Origin: Sphingosinithalassobacter tenebrarum
GTDB taxonomy: Bacteria > Pseudomonadota > Alphaproteobacteria > Sphingomonadales > Sphingomonadaceae
Assembly: GCF_011057975.1 (NCBI RefSeq)
Contig: NZ_CP049109.1
Span: forward strand, 2,821,001 to 2,885,000
DNA: 64,000 bases
Direction of reading: 5' to 3'
Every line of letters starts with the position of its first letter. The first letter of the stretch is position 1. This document shows, piece after piece, positions 45,672 to 54,334 of the stretch. Made by a program: the position numbers and the translations under genes. The notes under the pieces are model-generated. The model made no database searches. It was not told where the DNA came from and saw only the letters and a program-made list of their open reading frames with translations.

Positions 45672-45735
45672 GGCGGCGCGGCGCGCGATCGGCGCGCGCC
45701 GGCCTCCCCTTCCCTATCAATGCACAGGAAAAACG

Positions 45736-46908
45736 ATGGCTGAACCGACTCTCGATTGCTCCGATCTCGACAATTACATGGGCAAGCCGATGCAGCCCGC
45801 GCGCATGGTCGAGCCGTTCGCGAACAACGATATTCGCCGCTGGGTGCAGGCGATGCACTATCCCAACCGGCTGCACTACGACACCAACTACGCGATGCAG
45901 AGCCATTTCGGCCAGCTGATCGCGCCGCAGAGCTTCCCGGTGACGATGGACGACGGCCACGGCTCGGCGCCCTCGTGCATCGGCCATATCCCCGATTCGC
46001 ACATGCTGTTCGGCGGCGACGAATGGTGGTTCTACGGCCCGCGTATCGTCGGCGGCGACCGCGTGTGGAATGAGCGGATTCCGTTCGACTACACGATCAA
46101 GGAAACCAAGTTCGGCGGCCCGACCTGTTTCCAGCGCGGCGACAATTTCTATTACAACCAGCATGGCGACCTGATCGCCAAGCAGCGCTCGACGTCGATC
46201 CGCTACAGCCAGGCCGCCGGTCAGGCTAGCACGCCGACCGACAATCAGGACGATCCGGTCTGGACCGACGAACAACTCGAGGAACTGGAGGTCCGCAAAT
46301 ACAGCTGGATCAAGATGCTCCACGATCTGGGGCACAGCCCGCGCTACTGGGACGATGTGAAGGCCGGCGACGAACTGCCCGAGCGTGTGTTCGGCCCGCA
46401 TTCGATCGTCAGCTTTACCACCGAATGGCGCAGCTACACCTTCACCCAATGGGGTTCGATGCACCGCCGCACCGACCTCAACATGGCGGAGCTCGGCTTT
46501 ACTGGCCCGATGGCCGGCCCGGAACAGGACCCGACCGAGGAAAAGAACAATCCCGAAAATACCGACGGCGCCTATATCGGCCCGTCGCGCGGGCATCTGT
46601 TCCCGCGCTGGGCGCGCTTCATCGGCATGCCGCGCGGCTATGGATACGGCGCCTCGATGGGTGCGTGGATCACGGACTATTTCGCCGGCTGGGCCAGCGA
46701 ATGGGGCATGGTGCGCCACAGCGCCTGCAATTACCGCAGCCCCGCGCTGACTGGCGACATCACCGTCACCACCGGCAAGATCCTCGACAAGTTCGTCGAC
46801 GAGGACGGCCGCCACATGGTGCAGGCCGAATGCCGGATGGAAAACCAGCTCGGCATCGCACTGGCCACTGCCAAGGCGGAAATCGAGCTGCTCAAGCGGC
46901 CCGAATAG
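45736..46908 (+). CDS. MaoC/FAS1-type dehydratase-like double-hotdog protein
   Basis: A 390-residue protein that looks like two hotdog domains in tandem. The N-terminal half has QSHFGQLIAPQSFPVTM near residue 55 (a FAS1-like dehydratase N-domain pattern). The C-terminal half has GPHSIVSFTTEWRSYTFTQWGS near residue 219 (quoted by block) and an LFPRWARFIGMPRGYGYG stretch. Such proteins hydrate enoyl-CoA or dehydrate hydroxyacyl-CoA. It sits 64 bases after the Rieske gene and is probably the last gene of that rightward unit. The assignment to hydratase is by fold pattern only. Confidence 0.7.
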   Translation: MAEPTLDCSDLDNYMGKPMQPARMVEPFANNDIRRWVQAMHYPNRLHYDTNYAMQSHFGQLIAPQSFPVTMDDGHGSAPSCIGHIPDSHMLFGGDEWWFYGPRIVGGDRVWNERIPFDYTIKETKFGGPTCFQRGDNFYYNQHGDLIAKQRSTSIRYSQAAGQASTPTDNQDDPVWTDEQLEELEVRKYSWIKMLHDLGHSPRYWDDVKAGDELPERVFGPHSIVSFTTEWRSYTFTQWGSMHRRTDLNMAELGFTGPMAGPEQDPTEEKNNPENTDGAYIGPSRGHLFPRWARFIGMPRGYGYGASMGAWITDYFAGWASEWGMVRHSACNYRSPALTGDITVTTGKILDKFVDEDGRHMVQAECRMENQLGIALATAKAEIELLKRPE

Positions 46909-46930
46909 GCGCACCGACAGCGCGACAGGG

Positions 46931-46973
46931 AAAAACGGGGCGCAGCCCGGCCATAACAGCCGCACTGCGCCCC
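46931..46973 (-). terminator. Rho-independent terminator for the leftward YHS gene
   Basis: Read on the minus strand, GGGGCGCAG pairs with CTGCGCCCC around a 19-base loop and runs directly into GTTTTT. It lies 25 bases beyond the YHS-gene stop and also separates it from the convergent MaoC-like gene. Confidence 0.6.
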
Positions 46974-46998
46974 TCCCCATACCCACGAAGGGCCTGCG

Positions 46999-47484
46999 TC
47001 AGAGCGATTCCACCGGGGAATGCTCGATTTCCGGCCACATCGCCTCGGCGCGACGCAGCACATTTTCCTTGTCTTCCAGATATTTTCCGAACGCGATGGC
47101 GTTGACGAAGAGATAGAGCTTGCCGTCGACGATGTCGGCGAAACGCGGATCACCGTCGAGCTTCTTGCCCAGCGCGACCGCATAGGCGCAGAAGCCGCCA
47201 TATTGCGGCAGATAGCGGTCGGGCACCTCGGCAAACATGTCCGCCGAAATCTGCGACGCGAAATAATAGGCGACGCCCTCGTGCACGACCGTATAGCGCG
47301 CGTCGCCGTGCGCCACGGCATTGAGCGTACTCAGCGCGACCGTGTCGAAGCCATGCACGCCCAGGCCCGCGCCCGAAAGCGTATAGCCGGTGGAAACATT
47401 GACTTCATCCTGCGCGGCGCAGGGCGTGGCGTAGGAGTAGGCCAGCGAAATCGCGGTGGCGACGAGCAGTGTCTTGATGCGCAT
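46999..47484 (-). CDS. exported YHS-domain protein
   Basis: A 161-residue protein with a signal peptide (MRIKTLLVATAISLAYSYAT, with PCAAQ near residue 24). The mature part has the YHS pattern HGFDTVALSTLNAVAHGDARY, YYFASQISADMFAEVPDRYLPQYGGFCAYA and DPRFADIVDGKLYLFVN (quoted by block). YHS domains are metal- or redox-associated, but the function of exported single-domain forms is unknown. The ATG follows CGAAGGACCCGATC. A 57-residue peptide gene lies upstream on the same strand and a terminator downstream. Confidence 0.82.
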   Translation of the reverse strand: MRIKTLLVATAISLAYSYATPCAAQDEVNVSTGYTLSGAGLGVHGFDTVALSTLNAVAHGDARYTVVHEGVAYYFASQISADMFAEVPDRYLPQYGGFCAYAVALGKKLDGDPRFADIVDGKLYLFVNAIAFGKYLEDKENVLRRAEAMWPEIEHSPVESL

Positions 47485-47632
47485 GATCGGGTCCTTCGGT
47501 AGCAGGCTGTGTGTCAGGTGGTGGCCGGGACACCGCACCGGGGGCTGGGGGCCTCCCGGCCACTCGGGCTTCGCCGGAACTGGGGCGTCCGGCGTTCTAC
47601 GAGCACGCGGGGCAAGCGTGCTCGAAGCGGAT

Positions 47633-47806
47633 TCAGAGCAGGGCGGGCCGCGGACTGGGCAGGTCCATATCGATGATCGGTTCCGCCACCGCGGGTTCGG
47701 CGGGGCGCGCATCGGGATGCGGCGCGACGATCACCATCACCAGAAACGGCGGCTCGACCATCAGGTAGAAATGATCGACATCGTCGATATTGGGCAGCTG
47801 TTGCAT
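47633..47806 (-). CDS. 57-residue hypothetical peptide
   Basis: A short open frame begins MQQLPNIDDVDHFYLM, passes through a hydrophobic FLVMVIVA and ends DLPSPRPALL. The ATG at 47806 follows a strong GCGGAGGAACCC ribosome site, and codon positions are G/C-biased as in real genes. The peptide is acidic and proline-rich and I recognise no family. It lies 148 bases upstream of the YHS gene on the same strand and diverges from the AraC-type regulator, so it may be part of a regulated two-gene unit. Confidence 0.55.
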   Translation of the reverse strand: MQQLPNIDDVDHFYLMVEPPFLVMVIVAPHPDARPAEPAVAEPIIDMDLPSPRPALL

Positions 47807-47938
47807 GGGTTCCTCCGCGAACCTTGGGCAGCAATGGCGAAGTGCGATCGGCGGCCCGATGGCCCGTTATCGTCACTCCGTCCCTTGATCCCTGTTGTTG
47901 ACGGGTTGAACGACTAGGGTAGGAAGGCGGACAGGGTC

Positions 47939-47965
47939 TTGTCGGGGGGCGACAGACTTTTGTCG
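47939..47965. promoter_or_regulatory. direct repeats in the AraC divergent promoter
   Basis: TTGTCG occurs at 47939 and again at 47960, a 21-base pitch (two helical turns) typical of AraC-family half-sites. The first copy also forms TGTCG-GGGG-CGACA with its neighbour. It lies between the AraC-type gene and the divergent peptide gene. Confidence 0.4.
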
Positions 47966-48021
47966 CAGCGCGTCAAACTGCGCGGCGCGTGACACCGACA
48001 TTGCTTCTTGGGGGAGAAGAC

Positions 48022-49065
48022 ATGTCCGCAGTACCGGCGCTCTTTGTCCGCAAGAATATCGTGCAAGCCGATGAAAGCCTCGATCGCGAGGCGCTTTACC
48101 GGATCGCCGGCTTTTCCGGCGCCGATGCTGCGCAGGACGGCGCGGTTACCTCATGGGAATGCTATTACGCGCTGCTCGCGGCGTTGGCCGAAGCCGAACG
48201 CCCCGAGATCGCCTTTCACATGCGGACATCGGCGTCGATGGGGTGTGCCGATTTCGGTGCGGTCGGCATGGCCTTCAAATCCGCGCCGACACTGCGCCGT
48301 TCGTTCGAGAGAATGGATCGCCACGCGCGGCTCTACAACCGGTCATCGACCTTCGAGCTGGTGCAGGAGGGCGCGCAATGGCTGTGGGTGCATCACCGCA
48401 CGGCGCCCGATTGTGACGGCATGTACCTGTCCAACGAAGCCGCGCTCGGTACCTTCCTGTCGCTGTGCCGCGAAGCCAGCGGAGCGGACTGCGCGCCGCT
48501 GCAGCTCCGGCTGGTGCATCGCGATCTCGGCACCGCCGACGCCCTGCGCACCCATTTCGGCTGCGACGTGCAGTTCGAAGCGGGAATCGACGCGATCGTT
48601 TTCGATGCGGCGCAGATGGAGCGCCCCAACCGGATCGGCGACGAGACGATCTGGCAATTCTTCACGCAGCATCTCGCGGAAAATCACCCCGAGATCGAAG
48701 GCGACGGGATCGATCAGGAAGTGATGCTGCGCGTCGCCGATGCGCTGAGTGACGGTGTCCCAAGCCTCGAACGGATCGCGGCCGATCTCGGCATCGGCAG
48801 CCGAACGTTGCAGCGGCGCCTGTCCGATCTCGGAAAGAGCTATCAGAGCCTCGTCGAGGAAGCGCGGCGCAAGCTGGCGCTCAAGCTGATCGCCGATACC
48901 CGCTATCCACTGACCGAAGTGGCGTTCCTGACCGGCTTTGCCGAGCAGAGTTCGTTCACCCGCGCGTTCAAACGCTGGTCGGGCAAGACGCCGCGCGACT
49001 ATCGCCTCGGTCGCGATCCCGCCGCCACCGCCGCACCGCAGAGCGAAGACCGCGCGGCGCTCTGA
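48022..49065 (+). CDS. AraC-family transcriptional regulator (OruR/ArgR-like N-domain)
   Basis: A 347-residue regulator. The N-terminal arabinose-binding-like domain shows MGCADFGAVGMAFKSAPTLRRS near residue 75 (quoted by block). The C-terminal pair of helix-turn-helix motifs at about residues 245-335 includes LERIAADLGIGSRTLQRRL and the signature VAFLTGFAEQSSFTRAFKRW (quoted by position). The ATG follows GGGGGAGAAGAC. It is divergent from the peptide/YHS genes and converges, with 6 bases between, on the KstD-like gene; either could be its target. Confidence 0.9.
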   Translation: MSAVPALFVRKNIVQADESLDREALYRIAGFSGADAAQDGAVTSWECYYALLAALAEAERPEIAFHMRTSASMGCADFGAVGMAFKSAPTLRRSFERMDRHARLYNRSSTFELVQEGAQWLWVHHRTAPDCDGMYLSNEAALGTFLSLCREASGADCAPLQLRLVHRDLGTADALRTHFGCDVQFEAGIDAIVFDAAQMERPNRIGDETIWQFFTQHLAENHPEIEGDGIDQEVMLRVADALSDGVPSLERIAADLGIGSRTLQRRLSDLGKSYQSLVEEARRKLALKLIADTRYPLTEVAFLTGFAEQSSFTRAFKRWSGKTPRDYRLGRDPAATAAPQSEDRAAL

Positions 49066-49071
49066 CGGTTG

Positions 49072-50745
49072 TCAGTCCCGCATCGCGTGCCTGGCGGCGA
49101 TCCAGCCGAAGGTGAGCGACGGCCCGATGCTCGCCCCCGCGCCGGGATAGACCTTGCCCATCACCGAGGCGGTCGAAACGCCGCAGGCATAGAGTCCGTC
49201 GATCGCCGACCCGTCGGGCCGCAGCACGCGCGCATCGGCGTCGATCACAGCGCCGCCATAAGTGCTGACATCACCCGGCACGACATTGACCGCGTAGAAC
49301 GGCGCCCGCGCAATGGCCCCGAGCGATTGCTTCGGCTCCGCCACGGTATCGCCGAGCCAATAGTCATATTCGCGCTCGCCGCGATGGAAGTCGGCATCGG
49401 CTCCCCTGGCGCAATGGTCGTTCCAGCGCGCTACCGTCGCCTTGAGCGCCGCCGGATCGACATCGATCAGCCCCGCCAGTTCTGCGATGCTGCCGGCCTG
49501 TTTCAGATAGCCGGCCTCCGCCCATTCGGCAGGCTTTTTCCGCCCCGGCATCGTGCCGGCAAGCATGTATTTCTCGATATAATCGCTGTCGAAGATCGCC
49601 CAGCCGGGGAGCGCCGGCACCTCGCGGTCGCGCCGGAGCATCGTCTCGCAATAGAGCTCATACGACCCGCCTTCGTTCATATAGCGCTGGCCGGTGCGGT
49701 CGATCAGGATCGCATGCGGCTTGGCGGTCAGGCTCTGCGCGGGCGGGATCGGGAACTTGTCCTCCCAGCCGGGGACAAGCGTGCATTGATAGCCGACCAT
49801 CTGGTCCATCTGCGCGAGCTGCGCGCCGATCCGCTCCATCTCGCGATGCAAGTCGCCGGTGTCGCTTTCGTTTGTCTGCGACCATTCCGCGCGCGTGCCG
49901 GGCATATAGCGGTCGCGCATTTCCTGATTGCGCGCAAAGCCCCCGGCATTGACGAGCACGCCGAGCCGCGCGCCGATCCGCACCGGCTTGCCGTCCTTCA
50001 CGCTGGTGACGCCTACAACGCGCCCGCCTTCGACGATCAGTTCAGACGCCGGACTTTCGAGCCGCAAGTCGACGCCCGCATTGAGGATCGCCCGCAGCAA
50101 CCAGCCCTGCAGCGCCGCTCCGGCCGAGACATAGTTCCGCCCGCGCAGCTTCGCGCCGATCGTCCGCGCCGCGACGCGCGCCATGATCGCCCGCGCCCGC
50201 CCGCTGCGCTTGAAATAGGGAAGTTCCATCCCCTCTTCGAGCCGCACCGGCATCGGCAGAAATCCCGGCCGCAGCCTAGTAGCCCAGGGGCCGAGCAGCC
50301 TGGTGTCGAACAGCTTGGCGGTCACCGTCCGGCTGGTTTTGCAGCCGCCGGGCAGCTCGTCATAATAATCGGGCCAATATGCCGCCGCGCGTTCGAGCGG
50401 GATGCCCTGATCGACCAGAAAATCGATCATCCTCGGCGCTGCATCGACATAGGCCCGCCGCTTTTCGGGCGACGTCCCCGGCGCGTCGGGGTCGGTCGCG
50501 GTCACTGCGTCGAGATAGGCGATCGCCGCTTCGGGCGTGTCGCCCTCCCCGTCCGCCTGCATGAAGCGATTGCACGGCACCCAGATGACGCCGCCCGACT
50601 TGGCGGTGGTCCCGCCTGCCCAGCGCGACTTTTCGAGGATGACGACGGATTTGCCAGCCTGCGCCATCTGGAGCGAGGAAGTCATCGACCCGGCGCCGTT
50701 GCCGACCACGACCCAGTCGAATGTCTCGTCGAATTGCTGCGTCAT
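49072..50745 (-). CDS. KstD-like FAD-dependent oxidoreductase (second copy)
   Basis: A 557-residue flavoprotein with the FAD fingerprint VVVGNGAGSMTSSLQMAQAG near residue 12 and AGGTTAKSGGVIWVP near residue 43. RYMNEGGSYELY near residue 360 and KVYPGAGASIGPSLTFG near residue 530 carry the Tyr/Gly blocks of 3-ketosteroid dehydrogenases. It belongs to the same family as the protein at 9369 but is a distinct sequence. It is downstream of the carboxymuconolactone-decarboxylase-like gene, with a family C repeat in the gap. Ring desaturation of a keto intermediate is the best guess. Confidence 0.84.
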   Translation of the reverse strand: MTQQFDETFDWVVVGNGAGSMTSSLQMAQAGKSVVILEKSRWAGGTTAKSGGVIWVPCNRFMQADGEGDTPEAAIAYLDAVTATDPDAPGTSPEKRRAYVDAAPRMIDFLVDQGIPLERAAAYWPDYYDELPGGCKTSRTVTAKLFDTRLLGPWATRLRPGFLPMPVRLEEGMELPYFKRSGRARAIMARVAARTIGAKLRGRNYVSAGAALQGWLLRAILNAGVDLRLESPASELIVEGGRVVGVTSVKDGKPVRIGARLGVLVNAGGFARNQEMRDRYMPGTRAEWSQTNESDTGDLHREMERIGAQLAQMDQMVGYQCTLVPGWEDKFPIPPAQSLTAKPHAILIDRTGQRYMNEGGSYELYCETMLRRDREVPALPGWAIFDSDYIEKYMLAGTMPGRKKPAEWAEAGYLKQAGSIAELAGLIDVDPAALKATVARWNDHCARGADADFHRGEREYDYWLGDTVAEPKQSLGAIARAPFYAVNVVPGDVSTYGGAVIDADARVLRPDGSAIDGLYACGVSTASVMGKVYPGAGASIGPSLTFGWIAARHAMRD

Positions 50746-50788
50746 TCTCGCCTCCGGTCGCTATCCTCGCGCTCGCGCCACCTACTTG

Positions 50789-50871
50789 CGTCACCCCCGC
50801 GAAAGCGGGGTCCAGCTGCCTTGGCCGCCAGTGAAGAAGAAGCTGGATCCCCGCCTTCGCGGGGATGACGG
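50789..50871. repeat. palindromic intergenic repeat, family C
   Basis: CACCCCCGCGAAAGCGGGG with following TCCAGCTG is mirrored by AGCTGGATCCCCGCC and CGCGGGGATGACG. It is the same architecture as the copy at 11118, with a different central arm. It fills most of the gap between the carboxymuconolactone-decarboxylase-like and KstD-like genes. Confidence 0.8.
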
Positions 50872-50892
50872 CAAGACTTTGGAACTGCAGCC

Positions 50893-51546
50893 TCAATAAC
50901 CCCGGCTGTCGGTCCAGTCCTCGGTCTCGCCCGGCTTGTACGTCTTGCCCGGCGTCTTCCCCGACTGGGTCTTCAGGTCGAAGCCGATCTTGTCCGCCCC
51001 GCCTTCGATCGGCACGCCCATCGCCGACAGCGCCCAGCTGGTCATCACATAGTGGCCGATCGAAAAGACCAGATCCATTTTCTGCTTGGTATCGAAATAT
51101 TTGCCGAGCGTTTCCCAGGTCGCATCCGACCAGTTTCCGGCATCGATCAATTCGTCGACCGCCTTCAGGATGATAGCGTCCGCTTCGGCCCAGTCCCAGT
51201 CATTGGGATAGTCACGGATCGCGGCGATTTCCTCGAGCGTCAGCCCGGCGTTGAGGCCATATCCGACATGATTGTGCCACTCATATTCGGACTTCACCCG
51301 CACCGCGACGCGCAGAATGAGAATTTCGAGCACGCGCACGCCCAGCGTGTTCGACATCAACAGATGCTTCGACCAGAGATTGTATGGCTTGGCCAGATCG
51401 GGATGATTGGCGAGCGTCATCATCACATTGGTCTTCGACCCTTCTTCCCAGGCATTGGGCTCGCCCCAGAAGGCGAAGACTTCGCGGGCGTCGTCGGTCC
51501 ATTCCTCACGGGGGAGATGATCGATGCGCGGTTTGATATCGGACAT
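50893..51546 (-). CDS. carboxymuconolactone decarboxylase/AhpD-fold protein
   Basis: A 217-residue all-helical CMD-family protein: LANHPDLAKPYNLWSKHLLMSNTLG near residue 45 (quoted by block), then RVLEILILRVAVRVKSEYEWHNH. The CxxC redox pair of AhpD is absent; EYEWHNH near residue 90 takes its place, as in decarboxylase-type members. It may decarboxylate or hydrolyse a lactone-like intermediate. It is 21 bases downstream of the DapB-like gene in a leftward unit that ends with the KstD-like flavoprotein. Confidence 0.82.
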   Translation of the reverse strand: MSDIKPRIDHLPREEWTDDAREVFAFWGEPNAWEEGSKTNVMMTLANHPDLAKPYNLWSKHLLMSNTLGVRVLEILILRVAVRVKSEYEWHNHVGYGLNAGLTLEEIAAIRDYPNDWDWAEADAIILKAVDELIDAGNWSDATWETLGKYFDTKQKMDLVFSIGHYVMTSWALSAMGVPIEGGADKIGFDLKTQSGKTPGKTYKPGETEDWTDSRGY

Positions 51547-51567
51547 ATGGCCTCCTGTGTGGAGCGG

Positions 51568-52602
51568 TCAGAACTGGGCGATTACTTGCGGCAAGTCGAC
51601 GGTGGTGCGGATGCCTGGCGCGGCCTTGCACAGCGCCGGAACCGCATTGACGGCGCGATGCGCGGTCAGACCCGGCGTGAAGAGCGGATATTCCTCGGCG
51701 CTCACCGGGAAATGAATGTCGAGCGACACCGGCGTATCGCCTTCGGTACGGATGCGCCAACCCGATTCCCGCAACCCCCAGTCGACGTCGATGTCGTCGG
51801 TGCAATACCAGTTGGCGCGGAAGCGGACGATCGGCTTGCCGCCGCGCAGGCCGGTAACGGTGATCCGCATCGCGCCCACGCTGCCCGCCTCGATCGTGCC
51901 GGCGGCGATTTCCACGGTGTTGCGCGCCGCCGCCAGTTCGCCGGTCGCTTCGAAATCATCGCAGGGCAAGCCGATGGCATCGGCGATCTGGCCCAGCGAT
52001 CCGGCGAAATCGTGCTTCACATAGGCGATCTTGCCCTGATCGAATTCGCCCACCGGCGCGCCGAACCCCATGATCTGGAACATCAGCTGGGGCGAATTGC
52101 GGCTCGCCATGTCGGCATATTCCTCGATCGTCAGGCAATCGTGCCGCCGCGAGAGCGACAAAAGCGGAATGGTCAGCGCCTCGGTGACGAAACCGGGGCT
52201 TGAGCCGGTCGAATGGATCGACGTTCCGCCCTTTGTGCAGGCCGCCTCGATCCGGCTGCGTGCCGCCGGGTCCATCGTCGGGGGATGGTGAAAATCGCCG
52301 CGCGTGGTGACCACATTCACGCCCGCTTCGAGCAGCGTGCAGAGCTCGTCGAGATCGGTGCCCTGCCGCATGTAGAGAACGCAATCGGGCCTGGCGGCCA
52401 GAATGTCGTCGATCGATTGGGTTGCGGTGATGCCGGTCGGGTCGGTTCCGGCCAGCTCGCCGGCATCCTTGCCCGCCTTCTCCGCGCCGCTCACCCACAC
52501 GCCGACCAGCGTCATATGCGGGTGTTCGATGATGGCCCGCAGCGAGCGGCTGCCGATGTTGCCCGTCGCCCATTGCGCGACGCGATAGTTGTTCTTCTCC
52601 AA
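51568..52602 (-). CDS. dihydrodipicolinate reductase-like NAD(P)-dependent oxidoreductase
   Basis: A 344-residue protein with an N-terminal Rossmann motif (VAQWATGNIGSRSLRAII near residue 8) and the STGSSPGF stretch near residue 132. It resembles the DapB/2,4-diaminopentanoate dehydrogenase-like group often found in catabolic clusters of actinobacteria and sphingomonads, where substrates are undefined. It heads the leftward unit, divergent from a CaiB gene across 228 bases. The ATG follows GGAGAGGGCC. Confidence 0.72.
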   Translation of the reverse strand: MEKNNYRVAQWATGNIGSRSLRAIIEHPHMTLVGVWVSGAEKAGKDAGELAGTDPTGITATQSIDDILAARPDCVLYMRQGTDLDELCTLLEAGVNVVTTRGDFHHPPTMDPAARSRIEAACTKGGTSIHSTGSSPGFVTEALTIPLLSLSRRHDCLTIEEYADMASRNSPQLMFQIMGFGAPVGEFDQGKIAYVKHDFAGSLGQIADAIGLPCDDFEATGELAAARNTVEIAAGTIEAGSVGAMRITVTGLRGGKPIVRFRANWYCTDDIDVDWGLRESGWRIRTEGDTPVSLDIHFPVSAEEYPLFTPGLTAHRAVNAVPALCKAAPGIRTTVDLPQVIAQF

Positions 52603-52830
52603 GGCCCTCTCCTTCCTTGTTCCGAGTCGGGCTAGGCGCCGATTGCCGAGAAGCCAAGCGTTGACGGCGCGCCGTCCCGAATCGTACGCCTGAGCGAAGG
52701 CTGCGGCATCGTAGGGGCGATTGTACGAAGCCCGCGCGCAATCGGGGGTTGCGATGGCCGCCGTCAGATTGTCTCTGATGGCGCTTCAGTGCCAACCGGC
52801 CGACGAGAAAAAACCCGCGGGGGAGAGACG

Positions 52831-54057
52831 ATGATCAAGACAATGGAGGGCGTCCGCGTACTGGAAGTCGCCCAATTCACTTATGTTCCCGCCGCCGGAG
52901 CGATCCTCGCCGACTGGGGCGCGGACGTCGTCAAGATCGAGCATCCCGTGCGCGGCGACACGCAGCGCGGCTTTCTCAACATGGGCGGTGTGACGCTCGA
53001 TCCGCAGCGCCACACGCTGTTCGAACACCCCAATCGCGGCAAGCGCAGTGTTGGCATCGACCTGTCGACCACGGAAGGGCAGGAACTGCTCTACGAACTC
53101 GCCAAGAACGCCGATGTGTTTCTGACCAACTATCTTCCGCAGCATCGCCAGAAGAACAAGTTCGACGTCGAACATATCCGCGCGGTCAATCCGAACATCA
53201 TCTACGCCCGCGGCAGCGCCTACGGGAACAAGGGCGACGAACGCACCGTCGGCGGGTTCGACGGCACTGCCTTCTGGTCGCGCAGCGGCGTCGCCATCTC
53301 GATGACGCCCGCCGAGCTCGAAGGCCCGCTGACGCAGGGCATCCCCGCCTTCGGCGATTCGATCGGCGGCATGTTCATCGCCGGCGGCATTTCCGCCGCG
53401 CTCTATCACCGCGAAAAGACCGGCGAAGCGCTCGAAGTCGACGGATCGCTGATCAGCGCGGCATGGTGGGCATCGGGCGCGCTGGTGGCGCAGGTCGCCG
53501 AAACCGGCATCCTCACCCGCAATTCGATGCCGCAGTCGGGCGGCGCGACGCGCAATCCGTTCATGGGCAACTACCGCACATCGGACGGCGGCACGATCAA
53601 CCTGTGCACGATTTCGCCGACGGGGCACATCAAGAGCCTGTTCGAACATGTCGGCGTGCCCGAAGCGGCGGACGATCCGCGCTTTTCCGAACCGCGCGCG
53701 CTGTTCGAAAATGCCGGCGCGGCGAGCGACATTCTGGTCAAGGCTTTCGCCCAGCACCCGTTCGAATACTGGCGCCAGCACCTCAAGACCTTCACCGGCC
53801 AATGGGCACCGATCCAGAGCTTCCAGGATCTGCTGACCGACGAACAGGCGCTGGCCAACGACATGATCGTCGAAGTCGAGGCGGTGGAAGGCGACAAGCC
53901 GCTCAAGCTCGTCCGCGGCCCGATCCAGTTCAACAACGAGCCGCTCGAAACCACGCGCTCGCCCCAGGCTTCGGAACATACCGAAATCGTACTGATGGAA
54001 ATGGGCCTCGAATGGGACAAGATCGAAGCGCTCAAGGCGGCAGGCGCCATCGCCTGA
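52831..54057 (+). CDS. CaiB/BaiF-type (class III) CoA-transferase
   Basis: A 408-residue class III CoA-transferase with MEGVRVLEVAQFTYVPAAGA near the start, GADVVKIEHPVRGDTQ near residue 31 and HPNRGKRSVGIDLS near residue 66. The probable catalytic Asp is in AFGDSIGGMFIAGG near residue 175, followed by TGEALEVDGSL. The ATG at 52831 follows GGGGGAGAGACG. It is a single gene with its own terminator and is divergent from the DapB-like gene. Confidence 0.9.
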   Translation: MIKTMEGVRVLEVAQFTYVPAAGAILADWGADVVKIEHPVRGDTQRGFLNMGGVTLDPQRHTLFEHPNRGKRSVGIDLSTTEGQELLYELAKNADVFLTNYLPQHRQKNKFDVEHIRAVNPNIIYARGSAYGNKGDERTVGGFDGTAFWSRSGVAISMTPAELEGPLTQGIPAFGDSIGGMFIAGGISAALYHREKTGEALEVDGSLISAAWWASGALVAQVAETGILTRNSMPQSGGATRNPFMGNYRTSDGGTINLCTISPTGHIKSLFEHVGVPEAADDPRFSEPRALFENAGAASDILVKAFAQHPFEYWRQHLKTFTGQWAPIQSFQDLLTDEQALANDMIVEVEAVEGDKPLKLVRGPIQFNNEPLETTRSPQASEHTEIVLMEMGLEWDKIEALKAAGAIA

Positions 54058-54088
54058 TCTAAGTTAGCGATACCAACCGCTACCCATG

Positions 54089-54137
54089 AAGCGGCGTTGC
54101 GCGAATCGCCTTTGGCGAATCGCACGACGCCGCTTTT
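54089..54137 (+). terminator. strong Rho-independent terminator
   Basis: AAGCGGCGTTGCGCGAATCG and its reverse-complementary partner form a 22-pair stem with three mismatches around a TTT loop, followed by TTTTC. It lies 31 bases after the CaiB stop. Confidence 0.8.
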
Positions 54138-54217
54138 CGTATGCGTCACGCCCGGCACCGCTCACCCACCGGAGTCGTGGTGCGTTTGGTCGTATTTCCG
54201 CCCGATTCCAGCGAAAA

Positions 54218-54233
54218 CTGAACATCTGTTCAG
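54218..54233. promoter_or_regulatory. operator-like inverted repeat upstream of the IclR gene
   Basis: CTGAAC-ATCT-GTTCAG is a perfect 6-4-6 inverted repeat and shares TGAAC-N4-GTTCA with the site at 28008-28023 before the dioxygenase gene. It is followed by an AT-rich tract containing the palindrome CAATTAATTG (54240-54249). The AT-richness is striking against the surrounding GC-rich DNA. Confidence 0.5.
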
Positions 54234-54311
54234 CTATTTCAATTAATTGATATTATTGCCTTTTTTGCATTGCAGCAGCGCTTTTCGCACTTGCGGAAAT
54301 CGCAATGGCGA

Positions 54312-54334
54312 TTGACAGCCTACTACTCAGTAGT
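54312..54334 (+). promoter_or_regulatory. IclR gene promoter with overlapping palindrome
   Basis: TTGACA at 54312-54317 is a consensus -35 box. The perfect inverted repeat ACTACT-C-AGTAGT at 54322-54334 lies in the spacer, directly before where a -10 would fall. It is a good candidate for autoregulation; no convincing -10 hexamer was found. Confidence 0.45.

Noticed and set aside
49069..50868. A 599-codon plus-strand open frame
   Set aside because: It is antisense to the KstD-like flavoprotein and runs into a palindromic repeat. The composition is typical of a shadow frame.
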